Assembly: GCF_000003605.2 (NCBI RefSeq)
Contig: NW_003142308.1
Location: 299,992-363,991, forward strand
Direction: 5' to 3'
DNA length: 64,000 bases
From: Saccoglossus kowalevskii
Taxonomy: Eukaryota > Hemichordata > Enteropneusta > Harrimaniidae
Of the stretch, positions 48,120 through 60,582 are shown one piece after another. The number at the start of each line of letters is the position of its first letter. The first letter of the stretch is position 1. The position numbers and the translations under genes are program-made. Below the pieces are notes generated by a model. The model was not told the DNA's origin. It searched no databases and worked only from the letters and a program-made list of their open reading frames with translations.

Positions 48120-48192
48120 CTAGAAAAATTTCTTGAATGCACTTTGTTGTGTCTTGTGCCTGCTTTTTCGGTTTTCATCTAGTTTTTCACCC
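48120..48192 (-). CDS. Possible captured terminal exon with PIP-like C-terminus
   Basis: On the - strand an acceptor (CTTTTTTGTAG) precedes 23 codons reading GEKLDENRKSRHKTQQ and then SAFKKFF, and the frame ends in TAG. The tail QSAFKKFF has the layout of a PCNA-interacting (PIP) box, Q-x-x-h-x-x-F-F, although the hydrophobic position is Phe rather than the usual Leu/Met/Ile. It requires two codon bases from an earlier exon that I could not identify. The match is short and may be chance. Confidence 0.25.
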
Positions 48193-49199
48193 CTACAAAA
48201 AAGATCACAAATTATCATTTGAAGGTAAACATGTACAAGTTAGGACTCTAAATCTAATCATCTCCTGATTTTGAAAAACAAAATCTCTAATAAAACATGT
48301 ACACTGAAATTGTGTTGGAATGAACTCATTTATAATGAATTGACCAAATAACTTAATGATCCAACACAGCCATGTACACATGCAGTAGTGGGGTTCATAT
48401 ATATCCTACATTAAAAATATTCGCATTTTATCACAAAACATGAAATTATGAGTGGCTAAGCCACTTTTAAGCCGCATTCCATCGACATTTAACATGAACT
48501 TCTACAATTGATAACACACATAATGCAAACTATAATGTTAATGTTTCATTAATGAAACCACAGGATAAACTATGATAACAGAACAAGGTTGCTGAATCAT
48601 ACATGGGTAGATTAGTGATTTAACCAAATCCAGTTGACAGGATGGCTTGGACATTGTTTTTTGATAACACATGTGTTAATGCCTTCTCCTTGTACACCTA
48701 ATGTGCACATTTAATATATCGCAATAAAAAATGGACTCGAAAAATAAATGATTCACGTTACTTGTTCATGCATGTAGGTCACAGTTACATCATAAAGACA
48801 AAACTGTTACTGATACTCACAGGCTCTCGGACCGTTTAACGGTTATGGACGGGAGTAGGGGATGTCGTCAAAAAGCTAAATACAAATACGAAAATTACTG
48901 ACATGAAAGCCATAGCTTTATCGAAGACTCACAAAAACATTGCCTGGTCGTAATAAATTAATTCATAATGCAATGGTTAGATCGTGATGACTGTATCAGT
49001 ATACAGTCGAAACAACATGCATGTAAGTCTTATATTGCGTCGAATGCGACTCGTCAACATAATCGAGTAACGCTGCCTCACCTGTGGTAATACAAGGTCA
49101 TCAAAGTTGAAATCCGAATTATCTAATATGAATTACATACATCAATCGTGATTGCTCACAACAGATAATTAAGTTTTTGTAAAAGTGACTAAACCTCAC

Positions 49200-49256
49200 C
49201 TCAAATTTGGAATCCTCTATTGATTTCACATCGGTCCTAACATTAATTGCAACCAT
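49200..49256 (-). CDS. Possible captured first exon inside the Mutator-like element
   Basis: On the - strand ATG at 49256 opens 19 codons (MVAINVRTDVKSIEDSKFE) that run into a good donor, GAG|GTGAGG. About 30 bases upstream of the ATG lies GGCGCATGCGCA, and about 75 bases upstream a CCAAT box in the same direction. The next exon could not be placed with matching phase; an acidic stretch with FNFDDLVLPQ ending at a GTGAGG donor (49094-49135) is the nearest candidate. Unrecognised protein. Confidence 0.3.
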
Positions 49257-49282
49257 CTTGAAATAACCAGGAACGAGGAGCC

Positions 49283-49295
49283 TGGCGCATGCGCA
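49283..49295. promoter_or_regulatory. NRF1-type palindrome inside the Mutator-like element
   Basis: TGGCGCATGCGCA contains the GCGCATGCGC core bound by NRF1 at CpG promoters of animal housekeeping genes. It lies just upstream of the possible exon at 49256 on the - strand. Confidence 0.35.
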
Positions 49296-50595
49296 AAGTC
49301 AGACAACTGTGTTTGTAAGCCACACTATGATTGGTCGATACAACTCGTCGAAAACTGATCTCGTTGTACGAGATTTGTATAGGCATTGAGTCAGATGTAG
49401 GTAGAGGCGACTGGGACACGATTTAAGAACTGATTAACAAAAAAAAGAAATAATAAATAAGAAAAAAAAAACACGAAAAATCGACATATTCAAACTAAAA
49501 TACAAATAAATATGATATAAAATGTCATAAAAAATAATTGGAGCCTCATACCCACATTGGATTTTAATCAGATTGCTCATGTGTAAACATCAAGACTTTT
49601 GACATGTTAGACGGTTGCCCATAGCTAATTAAAACACCTACAGACTTTGCGAACTTCATAAAGGTCTCATCAATTGTTTTGTCAACTACACTGAAAGACC
49701 CTAGGATTAGAGAACGTCTTACTGCCATGCAACCTTTCTTCAGCAACTCGTTAGCCCTATGAGGAAAGTATCCAATCATACTAGGTACCTAAAATAGATT
49801 ATATGTCAGCCTCATATCACATGTTTGCAGAGTCAAACAAATTTGGGATTTCAAATTTGTACTTTCAACATAAAATTGATATTGAAAGAAATGTTTTACC
49901 TGGAGCAGTTTGTCCATCATATGCAGAATAAGAATAGGTCTGCCATATCTCCATTGTATTTGTGAATCAAGTTGTACGTCTTCACAACACACAGCAACAT
50001 CTAGATATTAAGATGTGTATGATCAATGACAATGGCTGTTTTCCGAAAGTGGCCAGTACGGAACTTGTAAGCCTGGTACTTGTCCAAATGATGGAAATGG
50101 TTGGATCATGCAAAGCAAGATCGAGAAAATCCTGATTACAATTCTTGTATTATTTAGCAGGGCCACAGGGTCAATGATGTCTACATCCTCATTTCACTGA
50201 AGCAATCAATCAACAATTACTTCATTGCTTCACTAAATGTCCTGAGACAGAACAGAGCTTTTGCGTATGCCTTCCCTTTCAGCACAGTCATTGGCTATAA
50301 GTCCAGCCTCAAGAAGGATTTCAGAATAGCCTGAACCCATGCATTTATGGCCTGCCAACATGCCCATATAATTCATCACAGCGTGGAAAGGCATTGGAGT
50401 TACTACATGGTTTTTATATTTTTCTAGGAACTTCCAAGTGAATGGGAGTGCTTTCATGCAACCAAGGTCATAAGTGCTGAGAACATACTTCTGGCCAATC
50501 TCCAATGTGGCATATTCTGATCGCTTCAACAAATCTCTGGTTACAGAATATTTTGTGAACGGCTGATTGATTAAGCTGAAATAGACAATAGTCAA

Positions 50596-52461
50596 CTTTC
50601 GAGATTTTTTTTTTCAGTAGCTGAGCTGAAACCACTAAATCCAGGAACCAGTTGTGTTTCCTTGTTTGCTAGTGACCATTCGCATCAGTAACCACAATTG
50701 GTACTCTTCAATGTACTTACAGTACACCTTTTTGTTTTTGATGTGTGGACTGAACTTAGCTCCTGTTGGAAATGTTGGCCCTACTGTCGCGCTCAGTTAT
50801 CTAACATGAACACATTTTACTTTCTTTATGATGTTCTCTAAATTAGTTTGTAATTCCAGACATTGTTTTGATAACCACGAGTTGAGCCCTGAGAGACTAG
50901 ATCGGTTTCTGTAGCAACCGTGACGCCATATCCAAACGTTCGCTACATTGTTTCCCATTGCGTTTTCACGGTACTTGTCTGTTTACCGCCCAAAATTCCC
51001 ACCAAAGTTCTGCCTCGTGTTAGTCGCGTGTCACTCCTAATATGGAATGACAGCGTTATGTTTCGTTTGTATGCGCCAATCATTAGCGTTGTTTATTTTC
51101 GGAACGTTTTGGCATGATATATTCTAGAGTACAAACACGTGTTTGGCACTTCTAACAAATGCCACTCCAACGTTTACAATTACATTAACCAGGCAAAGCG
51201 CTGTCGTGAGAAGTCCGATTCAGGCCGTCGCTGTAATTCCTCCTATGGTAGCTTCGCAACTTGATGCTCGTTATGCACACCCTACTTTTTATGTTCTTTA
51301 CGATGTCAACTCCTCATGAAGCTATTATTTAGCGATCTATATTTTATACCAAGAAGTATTTGCTGTACAACGTATTGATGTTCATGTTGAGTACAAATAA
51401 ACAAGTTTGAATTATACCTCACGTCTGTTCAACTCAACTCAACTCAACGCAATCGATGTCCGTTTTAATAACAATTCCGCATGTTTAGTCAGTTCGTTTT
51501 ATGTGACGAAAAGAACACCCCAACGCCTAGTTTTGCGATATAAACTTATCCATCACACCTACTCGACCATAAATATGAAAAGGAGGCAATATTGATATGG
51601 TTTCAACTTTTAAACAACGAGTCTTATGACGTTGCTTGGCTTGGAGGAGTCTTACTTTGTAATCAGCATCAGTGTTTGATTTCACCTCTTGTATCATAAT
51701 CCCACTAGTGCTGTGCACTAGTGCCATATTTGAACCATGGACATTGTAGTTACTTTGTTCAAGTTGTCGTCAACATGAAAAACTTTGTTGCCTTCACGAG
51801 TAGCAATTTGAGGAGTGAGAGAAGCCAAAGTCATATGATTCACAGTGACTCAATCTATGAAGTATATTGGTGGCGTATTGCAAAGCAAGATGTGTTTAGG
51901 TAACTTTGTCACAACATGGCAGGTGGAATTGGAATAATTTATGTGACCATGATAGAATTGCTAGGTAGTATTTGGTTGACTATATTGATATTGATCCAAA
52001 GTTGCTACACTACAACGTGATTTAAACTATACCTGATCTTATTTACACATCTGCTTCACCCAGGGGTCATCAAAAACTTCACTAGTTCAGCTGGGGGGTA
52101 ATCCGGGTCATTCAGCTCAACAGCTGCAGAAGGCCAAGGAAGTAGTTTTGAATCTTTGAACATTCCCTGAACATCACTGCACACTAAGTAACTGCTCCCA
52201 CAACAAAGATTATTGTACTGTATACCGGGTTATGCATTCCTCGTCTCCAGGAATCACTTTTGTAAAAGCAATACAATAATTGTGTGCCTTTGAAGTCTGG
52301 TCTTTAACTTGTCACTTCTGAAATCTTGATTTGAAAATCAACAGCGCTAAATGTCCTACTATCTACTATTTACTATCTCCGTCTGTCTACCCTTTCGTGT
52401 ATAACATCTAGAACTACATCAAACGGGTGTTAATGAGCTTCAAGCTTTTTCTCTTGCTTGT
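50596..52461. other. Intergenic and worn repeat sequence
   Basis: The left end is the worn beginning of the multi-copy family gene. Further right only short frames occur, plus a small CTCAA run at 51431-51450. No gene was recognised. Confidence 0.4.
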
Positions 52462-53477
52462 TAGTCCCCGGACGAAGTCCGAAAACGGGGACTTATAATT
52501 CGGTCTCTGTCCGTTCGTGCGTCCGTCCGGATTCACATCTCAGAATCCCTTGGACCGATTCCGTTCATTCTTTGCATGTGCATAGTACTTTATGTGGGAC
52601 ATATGCACATGGTTTAGCGATTTGATTCAAAATGGCCGACTGAAAATGTTGTATTTTTAACATGCTTTGTCAGTTTTAATTCAAATTTTGTACATAGATC
52701 ATACATGTTAGGATACATGTCCCCAACCGTCCGTGAGTTCCTGAGTCTGTTCGTCCGTCCGTTTGTGCGCCAGTCTGTCCAGAGTCATATTTCAGAATCC
52801 TGTGGACCGATTCTGTTCATTCTTTGTATGTACCTAGTGCCTTATGTGGGACATATGCACATGCAGTGGCTTAGCAATTCGAATCAAAATGGCCGACTGG
52901 CAGCCATCTTGTTTTTTGAAAATGTTGTAATCTGGACATGCTTTGTCAGTTGTCATTCAAACTTGGTATATAGATTATACATGTTAGGATACATGTCCAT
53001 GACGATTTATTTTGTAATTGAATCAAAGATGGTCGACTGGCAGGCATCGTATTTTTTATGCGGTATCTTGGACGTGCCCTGTAGGTTTGCATTCAAATTT
53101 GGCACATACATGTACTTTATACATGTTAGAATGCATGTCCATGGCAATTTGTTTCAACACCTGGTCAAGGATGGCCGATTGACAGCCATATGTCTTTTTG
53201 GCCTTACTACTACATTTACACAATTTATGTACCATTTTCATTTGTATTTTACACATACATCATACATATCAGTGTGTTTCATAATCAGATCAAAGATGAC
53301 CAAATAACGGCTGTTTTTTTGGCCATATTACTACTACACGGAACACATGTTTTGATGTAAATAAACAATATGTTGTATACGCCACTTGGAACTCAAGTTT
53401 CAAGGACACGCTCGCGACAACCCCTCCGCTTTAATATGACGAGCACAAAGAGAACTTTCAAAAATTTAACGAGGACT
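52462..53477 (+). mobile_element. Hairpin-ended AGTCCCC repeat element, copy 4
   Basis: Starts TTAGTCCCCGGACGAAGTCC and ends AACGAGGACT. The first 240 bases are partly repeated internally from 52725 (TCCGTCCGTTTGTGCG and GGACCGATTCTGTTCATTCT occur again). The last 600 bases match copy 1 closely. The 200-codon open frame across it arises from the repeat units. Confidence 0.75.
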
Positions 53478-53685
53478 GTGTCATTTTCAATGACTAGTTT
53501 CCAGTACTTCTGTTGAAGTAAATGATTCACATGTCCCAGTTTGAATGATATATGACAGGTCTTGTAAAAAAGAGCCACTCTTGTAAACAAATCTTCACCT
53601 GCCACCTTGTGATGTAAACGATTGTCTCCCACTTCTATGAATTCGGTTTTTATACGAGTCCAAGTTGCTTCCTTGCCAAGCTATT

Positions 53686-54256
53686 TGTCACAAAGCTAAA
53701 CTACATTCCAAATCATTTGTGGGTTCCTGTTAACACACAAATGATAACATCTATACTTATTTCAATTTGACTTACTAAATTTGAATTACACTCGTTTGGA
53801 GATGTTTCATACATTCTTGAAATATTATTACCAGGCAAGCTGTGACTTTATTACCCAAGCTGTAACCNNNNNNNNNNNNNNNNNNNNNNNNNNNNNNNNN
53901 NNNNNNNNNNNNNNNNNNNNNNNNNNNNNNNNNNNNNNNNNNNNNNNNNNNNNNNNNNNNNNNNNNNNNNNNNNNNNNNNNNNNNNNNNNNNNNNNNNNN
54001 NNNNNNNNNNNNNNNNNNNNNNNNNNNNNNNNNNNNNNNNNNNNNNNNNNNNNNNNNNNNNNNNNNNNNNNNNNNNNNNNNNNNNNNNNNNNNNNNNNNN
54101 NNNNNNNNNNNNNNNNNNNNNNNNNNNNNNNNNNNNNNNNNNNNNNNNNNNNNNNNNNNNNNCACCCGGTTGCTAAGAAAGGGGAGACTCCTGCCTGATT
54201 GCCAGAGAGACACCTTCCTGACTGCCAAGAGCCTATACACCAAGTTTTGTGCAGAT
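53686..54256 (+). repeat. LTR copy of the second Gypsy family, + orientation, with gap
   Basis: It begins TGTCACAAAGCTAAACTACA and matches, base for base in long stretches, the reverse complement of 60236-60582. After the gap it resumes at CACCCGGTTGCTAAGAAAGG. It stops near 54256, short of the LTR end. It is oriented opposite to the LTR at 59999-60582. Confidence 0.8.
53868..54162. other. Assembly gap (295 N)
   Basis: This run of unknown bases lies within the LTR copy. The matching LTR has only about 83 bases at this point, so the gap length is arbitrary or hides an insertion. Confidence 1.
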
Positions 54257-54376
54257 GTACATGGTAGAGGTAGTAGTAGCGTTGCTAGGATCACTATGAT
54301 AGAGTTCATGTGCAATACAAATCAGATATTGTATAGTTTAAAAATTAGCAGTAGGTGATATTTATTGCCATGACCC

Positions 54377-54378
<2 letters not shown>

Positions 54379-54443
<65 letters not shown>
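54379..54443. repeat. (AT)n microsatellite
   Basis: About 32 uninterrupted AT dinucleotides. Confidence 0.98.
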
Positions 54444-54446
<3 letters not shown>

Positions 54447-55300
54447 GATCACCAATAGATAATTATCACAATCCACGCAAGTTATAGGTTGGATTCCTGT
54501 TAACATAGTCATGTAGGCAAGGAAAATGACGTGATAATATGTATATACAGTACCTTAAATGGTCTTAAGTTAGTAGCAGGAGTCAGGTATACAGTAAGCT
54601 TGCAGAGCTGTAAAGCTGGAGCAGTTCTCAGGAAACCAGTCATGGGAAAAAGCAGCAGGGAATAAGTGTCTCCACTGACACTAACTGCCCTTTAAGTAAG
54701 ATGGGAATATGCAAATACATACCTGATGATGCCTTCTGAGTGGAAGTCAACTAGTCATAAACTTTTGCACCAATCCTAAGGCATTTTAGCAGGGTCATGT
54801 GATTGTTTGTGAATGGTAGCTGGACAATTATTCCATTGTTCACATGCCACATGCATTGTCCCATTGTTCTAATTAGCTGTAGAACAAATTTTCCTTTTAG
54901 CGATATAATATGTTTGGCTAAATTTAACAAGACAAAACAAGTGTTACAAAGCATGACAAAAGATGTTTGCTCTTAGTGACCGTGTGTGATAAAGGGTCTT
55001 AGTTTCAATCTAGTCTCTTCAATACCACAATGCAGAATCTAGTATAAAACAAAAAGCTTTAATACAGACACAAAGGATTAGTTATTTAGTATTGAATGTA
55101 CCTCAATACCGTAGTGTTTAATACCCATGACAAGTTTGTTCAGCATAGAATAAATGAGAGAATGACTAGGCTCCTGCTAGAGAAATGAGAAATATTATTG
55201 TAAATCAGAGTCATATGTTGGCATTCAACTGCTTTTTAGTAGAGATTTAATATATTTTTTAGGTTTCTGGAGTCTACCAGTATGAGGAATGTGATTGCTA
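54444..55300. other. Sequence between LTR copy and retroelement body
   Basis: This is where the downstream LTR of the - strand retroelement would be expected; no copy of it was found. No gene was recognised. Confidence 0.5.
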
Positions 55301-58300
55301 TCTACATAGACTTGAGCTGCCTCATTCAGATCTTCATAATTGACATACTGGTTATGACTGTGAGCAAAATTTAACCATTTGACCAAGTATTGCATCTTTC
55401 CTCGATGAAGTCCAGACTATCTTTTCAATTTGATATTGTTCTGGTTCTGAGAAGACTACAGTTTCAGATGAATCTGTCTCTGAAACTTGGTTAGATACAT
55501 GTTCACTGCTGCTTGCCACTGGAGAATCAGAATAAAAATTATTAGTTAAGTTAAGGGGTTCTTCTGCTGTCAATTCTTCGCATGTTGATCTCACATATGC
55601 AAATTTCAGTTTATCAAAATGGACAATATGTTTTAGTCTTTAGTTGGTTTCAGTGTGAACTAATTGCACAGAGTTGTTAGGCAGTATATTTAGAATTTTG
55701 TATTGGCCACGAAATCTCCTACTGAATTTACCCTTTTGAATGAGTTGGTTCAAAATGTATAGGATGTACATGTTTATTATATCTTTCAACCATCTTGTCG
55801 TGATATTTTCTTATGTACTTTGAAGCAGTGTTCACGCATTTCTTGTCTTGCTCTGGGGAGATTACTATAAACAATACCAGCATTTTTAGGACTAATAATA
55901 TTTGGTGTGGTGTCCATTTCCAGTGGTATTTTGATGTCAAATCCATACAAGAGTTGAGATGGAGCCAGTCCAGTGCTTTCATGACTCGTCATCTTATATG
56001 AAAGTAAAGAAAAGGGAAGAAACTTATCCCACATGGTTGGATTAGAATGAACATATCTGCTTAAACTGTTTAGAATAGTTTGGATTTGTCTTTCTGTCAT
56101 GCCTTGGCCTCTAGGATGTTGACATTAAAAATTCTGCAGACATGAAATATTACATCTGCCCATAGATTTGAAGCACAGTCAGTGTGAATTTCTTTAATCA
56201 CTCCAACCTTATAGAACAGATCCACTAATTTATAGGCTATCGTCTCTGCTTTGCTATCTGGAACTGGATATGCAATAGGAAATTTTGAGAATGAATCCAT
56301 GATTAACAGAAATATTTCATGTCATCTGCTGAGTAGGATATGGTTCCATTAGATCTTCACACACCCTGTGGAAAGAAGAAACTACAGATTAAGAGAGAAG
56401 TTTAGAACGACAAGGACGATTGCTCGCTTGTTATTATAACATGTTTTGCAGGTCCGAACATAGTCATAAGCATGCTTGGACATTTTCTCCAAAAAAATTT
56501 TGTCTCGTAGTAACCCATATGTGCGAGCATAGCCCATATGTTTAGCAACCAATTTTGAATTGTGCATATGACTAAATACTTCTGACTGTAATGATTTAGG
56601 TACAACTAATTGTTTCTTGAAACCCAGAGCACTCTTTGCCTTACCCACAGGGTTCACGATCCTGTAAAGAACACGGTATATTATTCTATAGAGATCAACT
56701 TGACGCACAATCTTTCTAGTTAGTTTTGTATCGCGAGGCAAAATTCCATTCTTATGGAAATTAAATAAAGGTTGTAGGTATCTTGTCTTTGCTTCTGTGC
56801 AATAGATTTAAAAATGTATTCATTTTCATGATCAGATGGGTCAGAATTGACAGCCAGGCTAACCAATTCTTCTGAGGTAGAGTTTAGGTCATATACGCTG
56901 TCACCTTGTTCAGAGTGAGAGCTGCGAGTCAATACGCATATTTCATCCATAAGTTGATAGTCAAATGCAAGTTTAGGTGTGGCCTCTGGATTTGACATTT
57001 TAGGCTGTATACCTGGGAGTGGTACTTACCAATCTTTTTTTTGGTGTTGTTGGTTCTGTTTAAATTATTCTGATTAATCTGTGTTTCAGTGTCACTGTGT
57101 TCTCATCATACTGTGAACAATAAGGTGTTTCATTTTTATATGCATTTGGATCAAAAGTGGAAGTTACAACATCTTCAAAGCTATTTGTTTTGTGTAGTCT
57201 ATCTGAAGGTAGATCAGTGGAGGTTAGTGTAATTTGTTGGATGCTTTGTTCTGTTATGGTAATTGGGTCGGTTTGACAGCTTTGATGTAAAAACAAGTTT
57301 TCTAACCAGATTTGGTGTGGCATCAGCATTGTCAGAGATATCAGAATCTATATGCCCTCTCCTTCAGCATATTTTATTCTGCTGAGACAATCAGGTTGAT
57401 TCATATACATACCTTTCTTATAAATCAGCTGAAAGTTGTACTGTTGTAGGGCTAAAATCCAAAGACATAAAATATGTATGAATTGAAACAACGACCATTG
57501 ATATATGAGTCAGTTGTTTTGATGGCATAAAAAAGTGAATAAAACTCTTTTTCAGCAATGGTCCAACGGGACTGTGATTGAGAAAGTTTATGTCCACCAC
57601 ACAATATAATTCGTTGTACTACATCTTGATGCTGTGAAACACCTATATCACTAGCATCTGCATATATTTCAAATTGAATGTTCCACTTTGGGTATGCAAG
57701 TACAGGTGATATAGTTTATTATTTAGATAGACAGTTTATTATTTAGAATATTGAAAGCAGTCTCACATTTGTCATCCCAAACAAACCTTGTGTGTGACTT
57801 AGTGAGTTCATGTAGAGGACTGGCAATAGTAGAACAATTAAAAATAGATCTGCGATAGTAGCCAGCCATGCCAAGAAATCGTCTAACCTCACGGACAGTT
57901 TAGGAGCAAGATAATCTGATATAGCAGAAATTTTAGTGGGTGAGGGTGATATGCCTTTAGAGTTTAGAGTGTGACCAAAATACTCAATTTGACGTCTGGC
58001 AAATAGACACTTTTCTGGTCGAAGCTTCAGACCTGCTTTTCCAAGGGATTCAAATACTTGAGAGATGTGTTTGAGATGAGTCTGAAAGTCTTTGCCATAC
58101 ATCATAATATCATCAACAGAAATTGTGAGATACTCATACAGTGTTTTACTGAATAGAGCAAAGCGTGTTCTCTGGAATTGGCTAGTGCTGTTTATAAAAC
58201 CCATAGGACATCTACAGTACTGATAAATGTTATTGTGGGTTTTAAATGTTGTGAGATGTCTGTCAACTTCATGCAACTCTAGTTGGTGAAAACCAGATTG

Positions 58301-60582
58301 AATACCCAGTGTGGTAAAATATTGTGGATTTGGTGTTCCCACTGCTTTAAAACATGCAGCGATTTTTGGCAAAGGGAAAACATCAGCACAACTTTAGTTA
58401 AGGCCTCGCAAGTCACAAGTAATTCTACTCTTACCGTTATACTTTGTTACCAATACTAATGGTGCACCATATGCTGACACAGATAGTTCTATCAGATCTT
58501 GATCCAACATGTCTTGGATTTGCTCATTCAGAATGCTACATTGATGTGGTGACAGTTTGTAAGGAGCTTTATTCACAGGGACTGCTCCATGTTTTAGATG
58601 TATCCTATGAGAGAAAAGATCACAGAAACATATACGGCCATTAATACCAACAAAAGAATCACTATGCTTAGCAATTACCTTGATAAGTTGTGAAGTTTTA
58701 GTCTCATCCAACTCTGAATTGATTAAATCAATTTTTGACAGAATATGAGAAATGTTTGAGTTCTTGGTTGAGGTAGAGGATTGTGTGCCATGCTCACTAT
58801 TCACATTAATATTTGAAATGACAGTGTCAGATGGATGTGGCCGAAAAGTGCCAATAGTGGTGGTCAGAGGGATTTATTATTCTTACATACACTTTGTTGC
58901 CTTTTGTGGTAGCCAATACTTTACCTGCAGCAAATCTATTTGCTTTAGAACTAGAAACACAATTTGTAGTGCCTATCAGGTTATCAAAAAGATCAGCTCG
59001 TAGACAGGCAATGTGTAAACTTTCTGTTAATGGAGGAAGGGTGAAATTTTCATCAGAAGTTATAATGTGATTAGAGTGAAAATTCATTTATCTTGTACCA
59101 AAGTATATTTTTACTTTATACAAGCTCACGAAATCCTGACGGAAAATTATAGTTTAATTCAACCCGTTGACACATTTCCAATGTTGCCTTCATTGTTTTT
59201 AGTTTGTGATCCTGCATAATCAATTGAGACTCATATTTTGCACTGAGACCTGCTTTAAAAATTGGTAATATATCTTCATTAGGTATATTAGTCTTAGCGA
59301 TTTCGCTTGACAAATGTCTAGCAAATTCATCAGCTGACTGTGTGTGAGATTGTTGCATACCTCGTAATTTGTGTGCAACCATTAACCATTCATGGAAGCG
59401 AATTTGTTGTGAATTGCTGCTTGAACGCAGCTGTCAAAATTGTCATGTTGGCTTTGGATTCATCGTCTAATCCAGCAAACCAATCTTTTGCAATGCCTGA
59501 CATTACCAAAGGAAAACAATTTACCTGTTGTTCATCTGACCATCCGTTAAACTGAGCATAGTGGAGAAAACAATGATCCACGACGCTGGATTGCAGTAAG
59601 GAAGACCGCGACCGGTGTTGGCGCAAAGGATGAACAGGGCATGCGTGGTGCCCATTGACCATACGCAAATCATCGATCGCTGCAGATTGTTCTGTGGAGT
59701 GTTGTCGTAAAGTTGTCAAATGCCCATTTAACACGTTCAGGGTTGCTAAACTTTCATTTAAAGTCTGGTTTTGGGATTGGATTTCTTCGCTGACTTCTCG
59801 TGGTGGTGCCATTGTATTGTATTTGGGTTCGACTGGAGTGGTCTGTGAGCGTGTTTGTATTTTAGTAAAGCCAGTTGCCATATGCAACTGTGAGCAATTA
59901 ATTTAGTAAAGGCGATTTAATGAATTTGTTGTCTTACCTCTGTTCTTCAAAAACTCACCGTGTAGAGCTCGTTCACATCACATTTGGAATCTCCATCATG
60001 TCACAATTGTAAATGAGAGTGGGGAGTCGGGTGTGTGTTGTTCGCTGTGTGGTCAAGATATCGGGAGTGGGATTCTTCAAGTCGGGGAAACTCTCTTAGC
60101 AGCGGAGGTACAGTGATCGTTGATATACATCCATTCAATTAAAATTATGTACAGAGACAGGAAACACACCAAGATTTAAAGGTTGCTTGAATGTTTTTAG
60201 TATATAATCTCACTAAGCTAGTTTGTTCTTACTAAAATTACTACGGGGAATCACAAAACTTGGGGTATAGGCTCTTGACAGTCAGACAAGTGTCTCCCCT
60301 TTCTTAGCAACCGGGTGTCGCCTTATATTAGCAGACAGATACATCCTCACAAAAAAGAGCCGTTGACACTTTCCCAGTTTTTCCATGGAGTGCGAATACA
60401 GGTCACATCTTTGATAATAAAGTCACAGCTTGCCCGGTAATAAAATTTCACTAATGTATGAAACGTCTCAAAACGAGTGTAATTCTAATTTAGTAAGTCA
60501 AATTGAAATACGTATAGATGTTATCATTTGTGTGTTAACATGAACCCACAAATGATTTGGAATGTATTTTAGCTTTGTGACA
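55300..60582 (-). mobile_element. Second Gypsy-family retrotransposon, broken fossil
   Basis: Read on the - strand: 5' LTR (60582-59999), a gag-like region starting at about 59.89 kb, reverse transcriptase (about 58.8-57.8 kb, with SVDDIMMYG as the YxDD-type motif), RNase H (about 57.6-57.4 kb), integrase HHCC finger (about 56.6-56.4 kb), integrase core (about 56.3-56.0 kb) and C-terminal region to about 55.4 kb. This order marks a Gypsy-type element of a family different from the one at 38.9-45.5 kb. The coding part is broken in roughly ten places. A 3' LTR in the expected orientation is missing, so age from LTR divergence cannot be read within this copy. Confidence 0.85.
59999..60582 (-). 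repeat. 5' LTR of the second Gypsy fossil
   Basis: A 584-bp LTR that begins TGTCACA and ends TGTGACA on the - strand, so its ends are inverted 7-base repeats. It is followed by a possible primer site starting TGGAGATTCC and then the gag-like region. Confidence 0.75.

Larger units (their letters stand above)
46209..49575. mobile_element. Mutator-like element with long TIRs and 9-bp target duplication
   Basis: Both ends begin CAATCTGATTAAAATCC and stay similar in inverted orientation for about 225 bases (46209-46430 and 49362-49575). CTCATGTGT stands directly outside each end (46200-46208 and 49576-49584), a perfect 9-bp target duplication. Long TIRs and a 9-bp duplication are typical of the Mutator superfamily. 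No MULE transposase frame was recognised in the 2.9-kb interior, so this copy needs help to move. The interior instead shows promoter-like sites and possible exons. Confidence 0.85.
46029..50595 (-). pseudogene. Broken member of an unnamed multi-copy invertebrate family
   Basis: Three open stretches on the - strand (50595-50233, 49992-49789 and 49779 to the Mutator-like element) follow, in order, a large uncharacterised protein family that I recall from corals, bivalves and lancelets. Its hallmarks are a YDLGCMKAL-type phrase, MPFHAVMNYMGMLAG, GSGYSEILLEAG, then a VRRS...FS.V..D.TI segment and a final LTxHE-like phrase, here MFTHE. The Mutator-like element interrupts it right after that phrase; the open frame resumes at the duplicated target site on the other side and runs to 46029. 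The function of the family is unknown, and its high copy number may reflect spread with mobile elements. A preceding part near 50.6-50.7 kb (VPGFSGF) seems present but is worn. Confidence 0.55.

Noticed and set aside
51372-51450. LTR end or promoter around AATAAACAAG and the CTCAA run
   Set aside because: No second copy, primer site or coding region belonging to such an element was found.
53686-60582. DIRS-type element or Polinton because of inverted terminal sequences
   Set aside because: The coding part has a Gypsy order with HHCC/DDE integrase and no tyrosine recombinase, protein-primed polymerase or packaging ATPase was seen; inverted LTR copies explain the ends.
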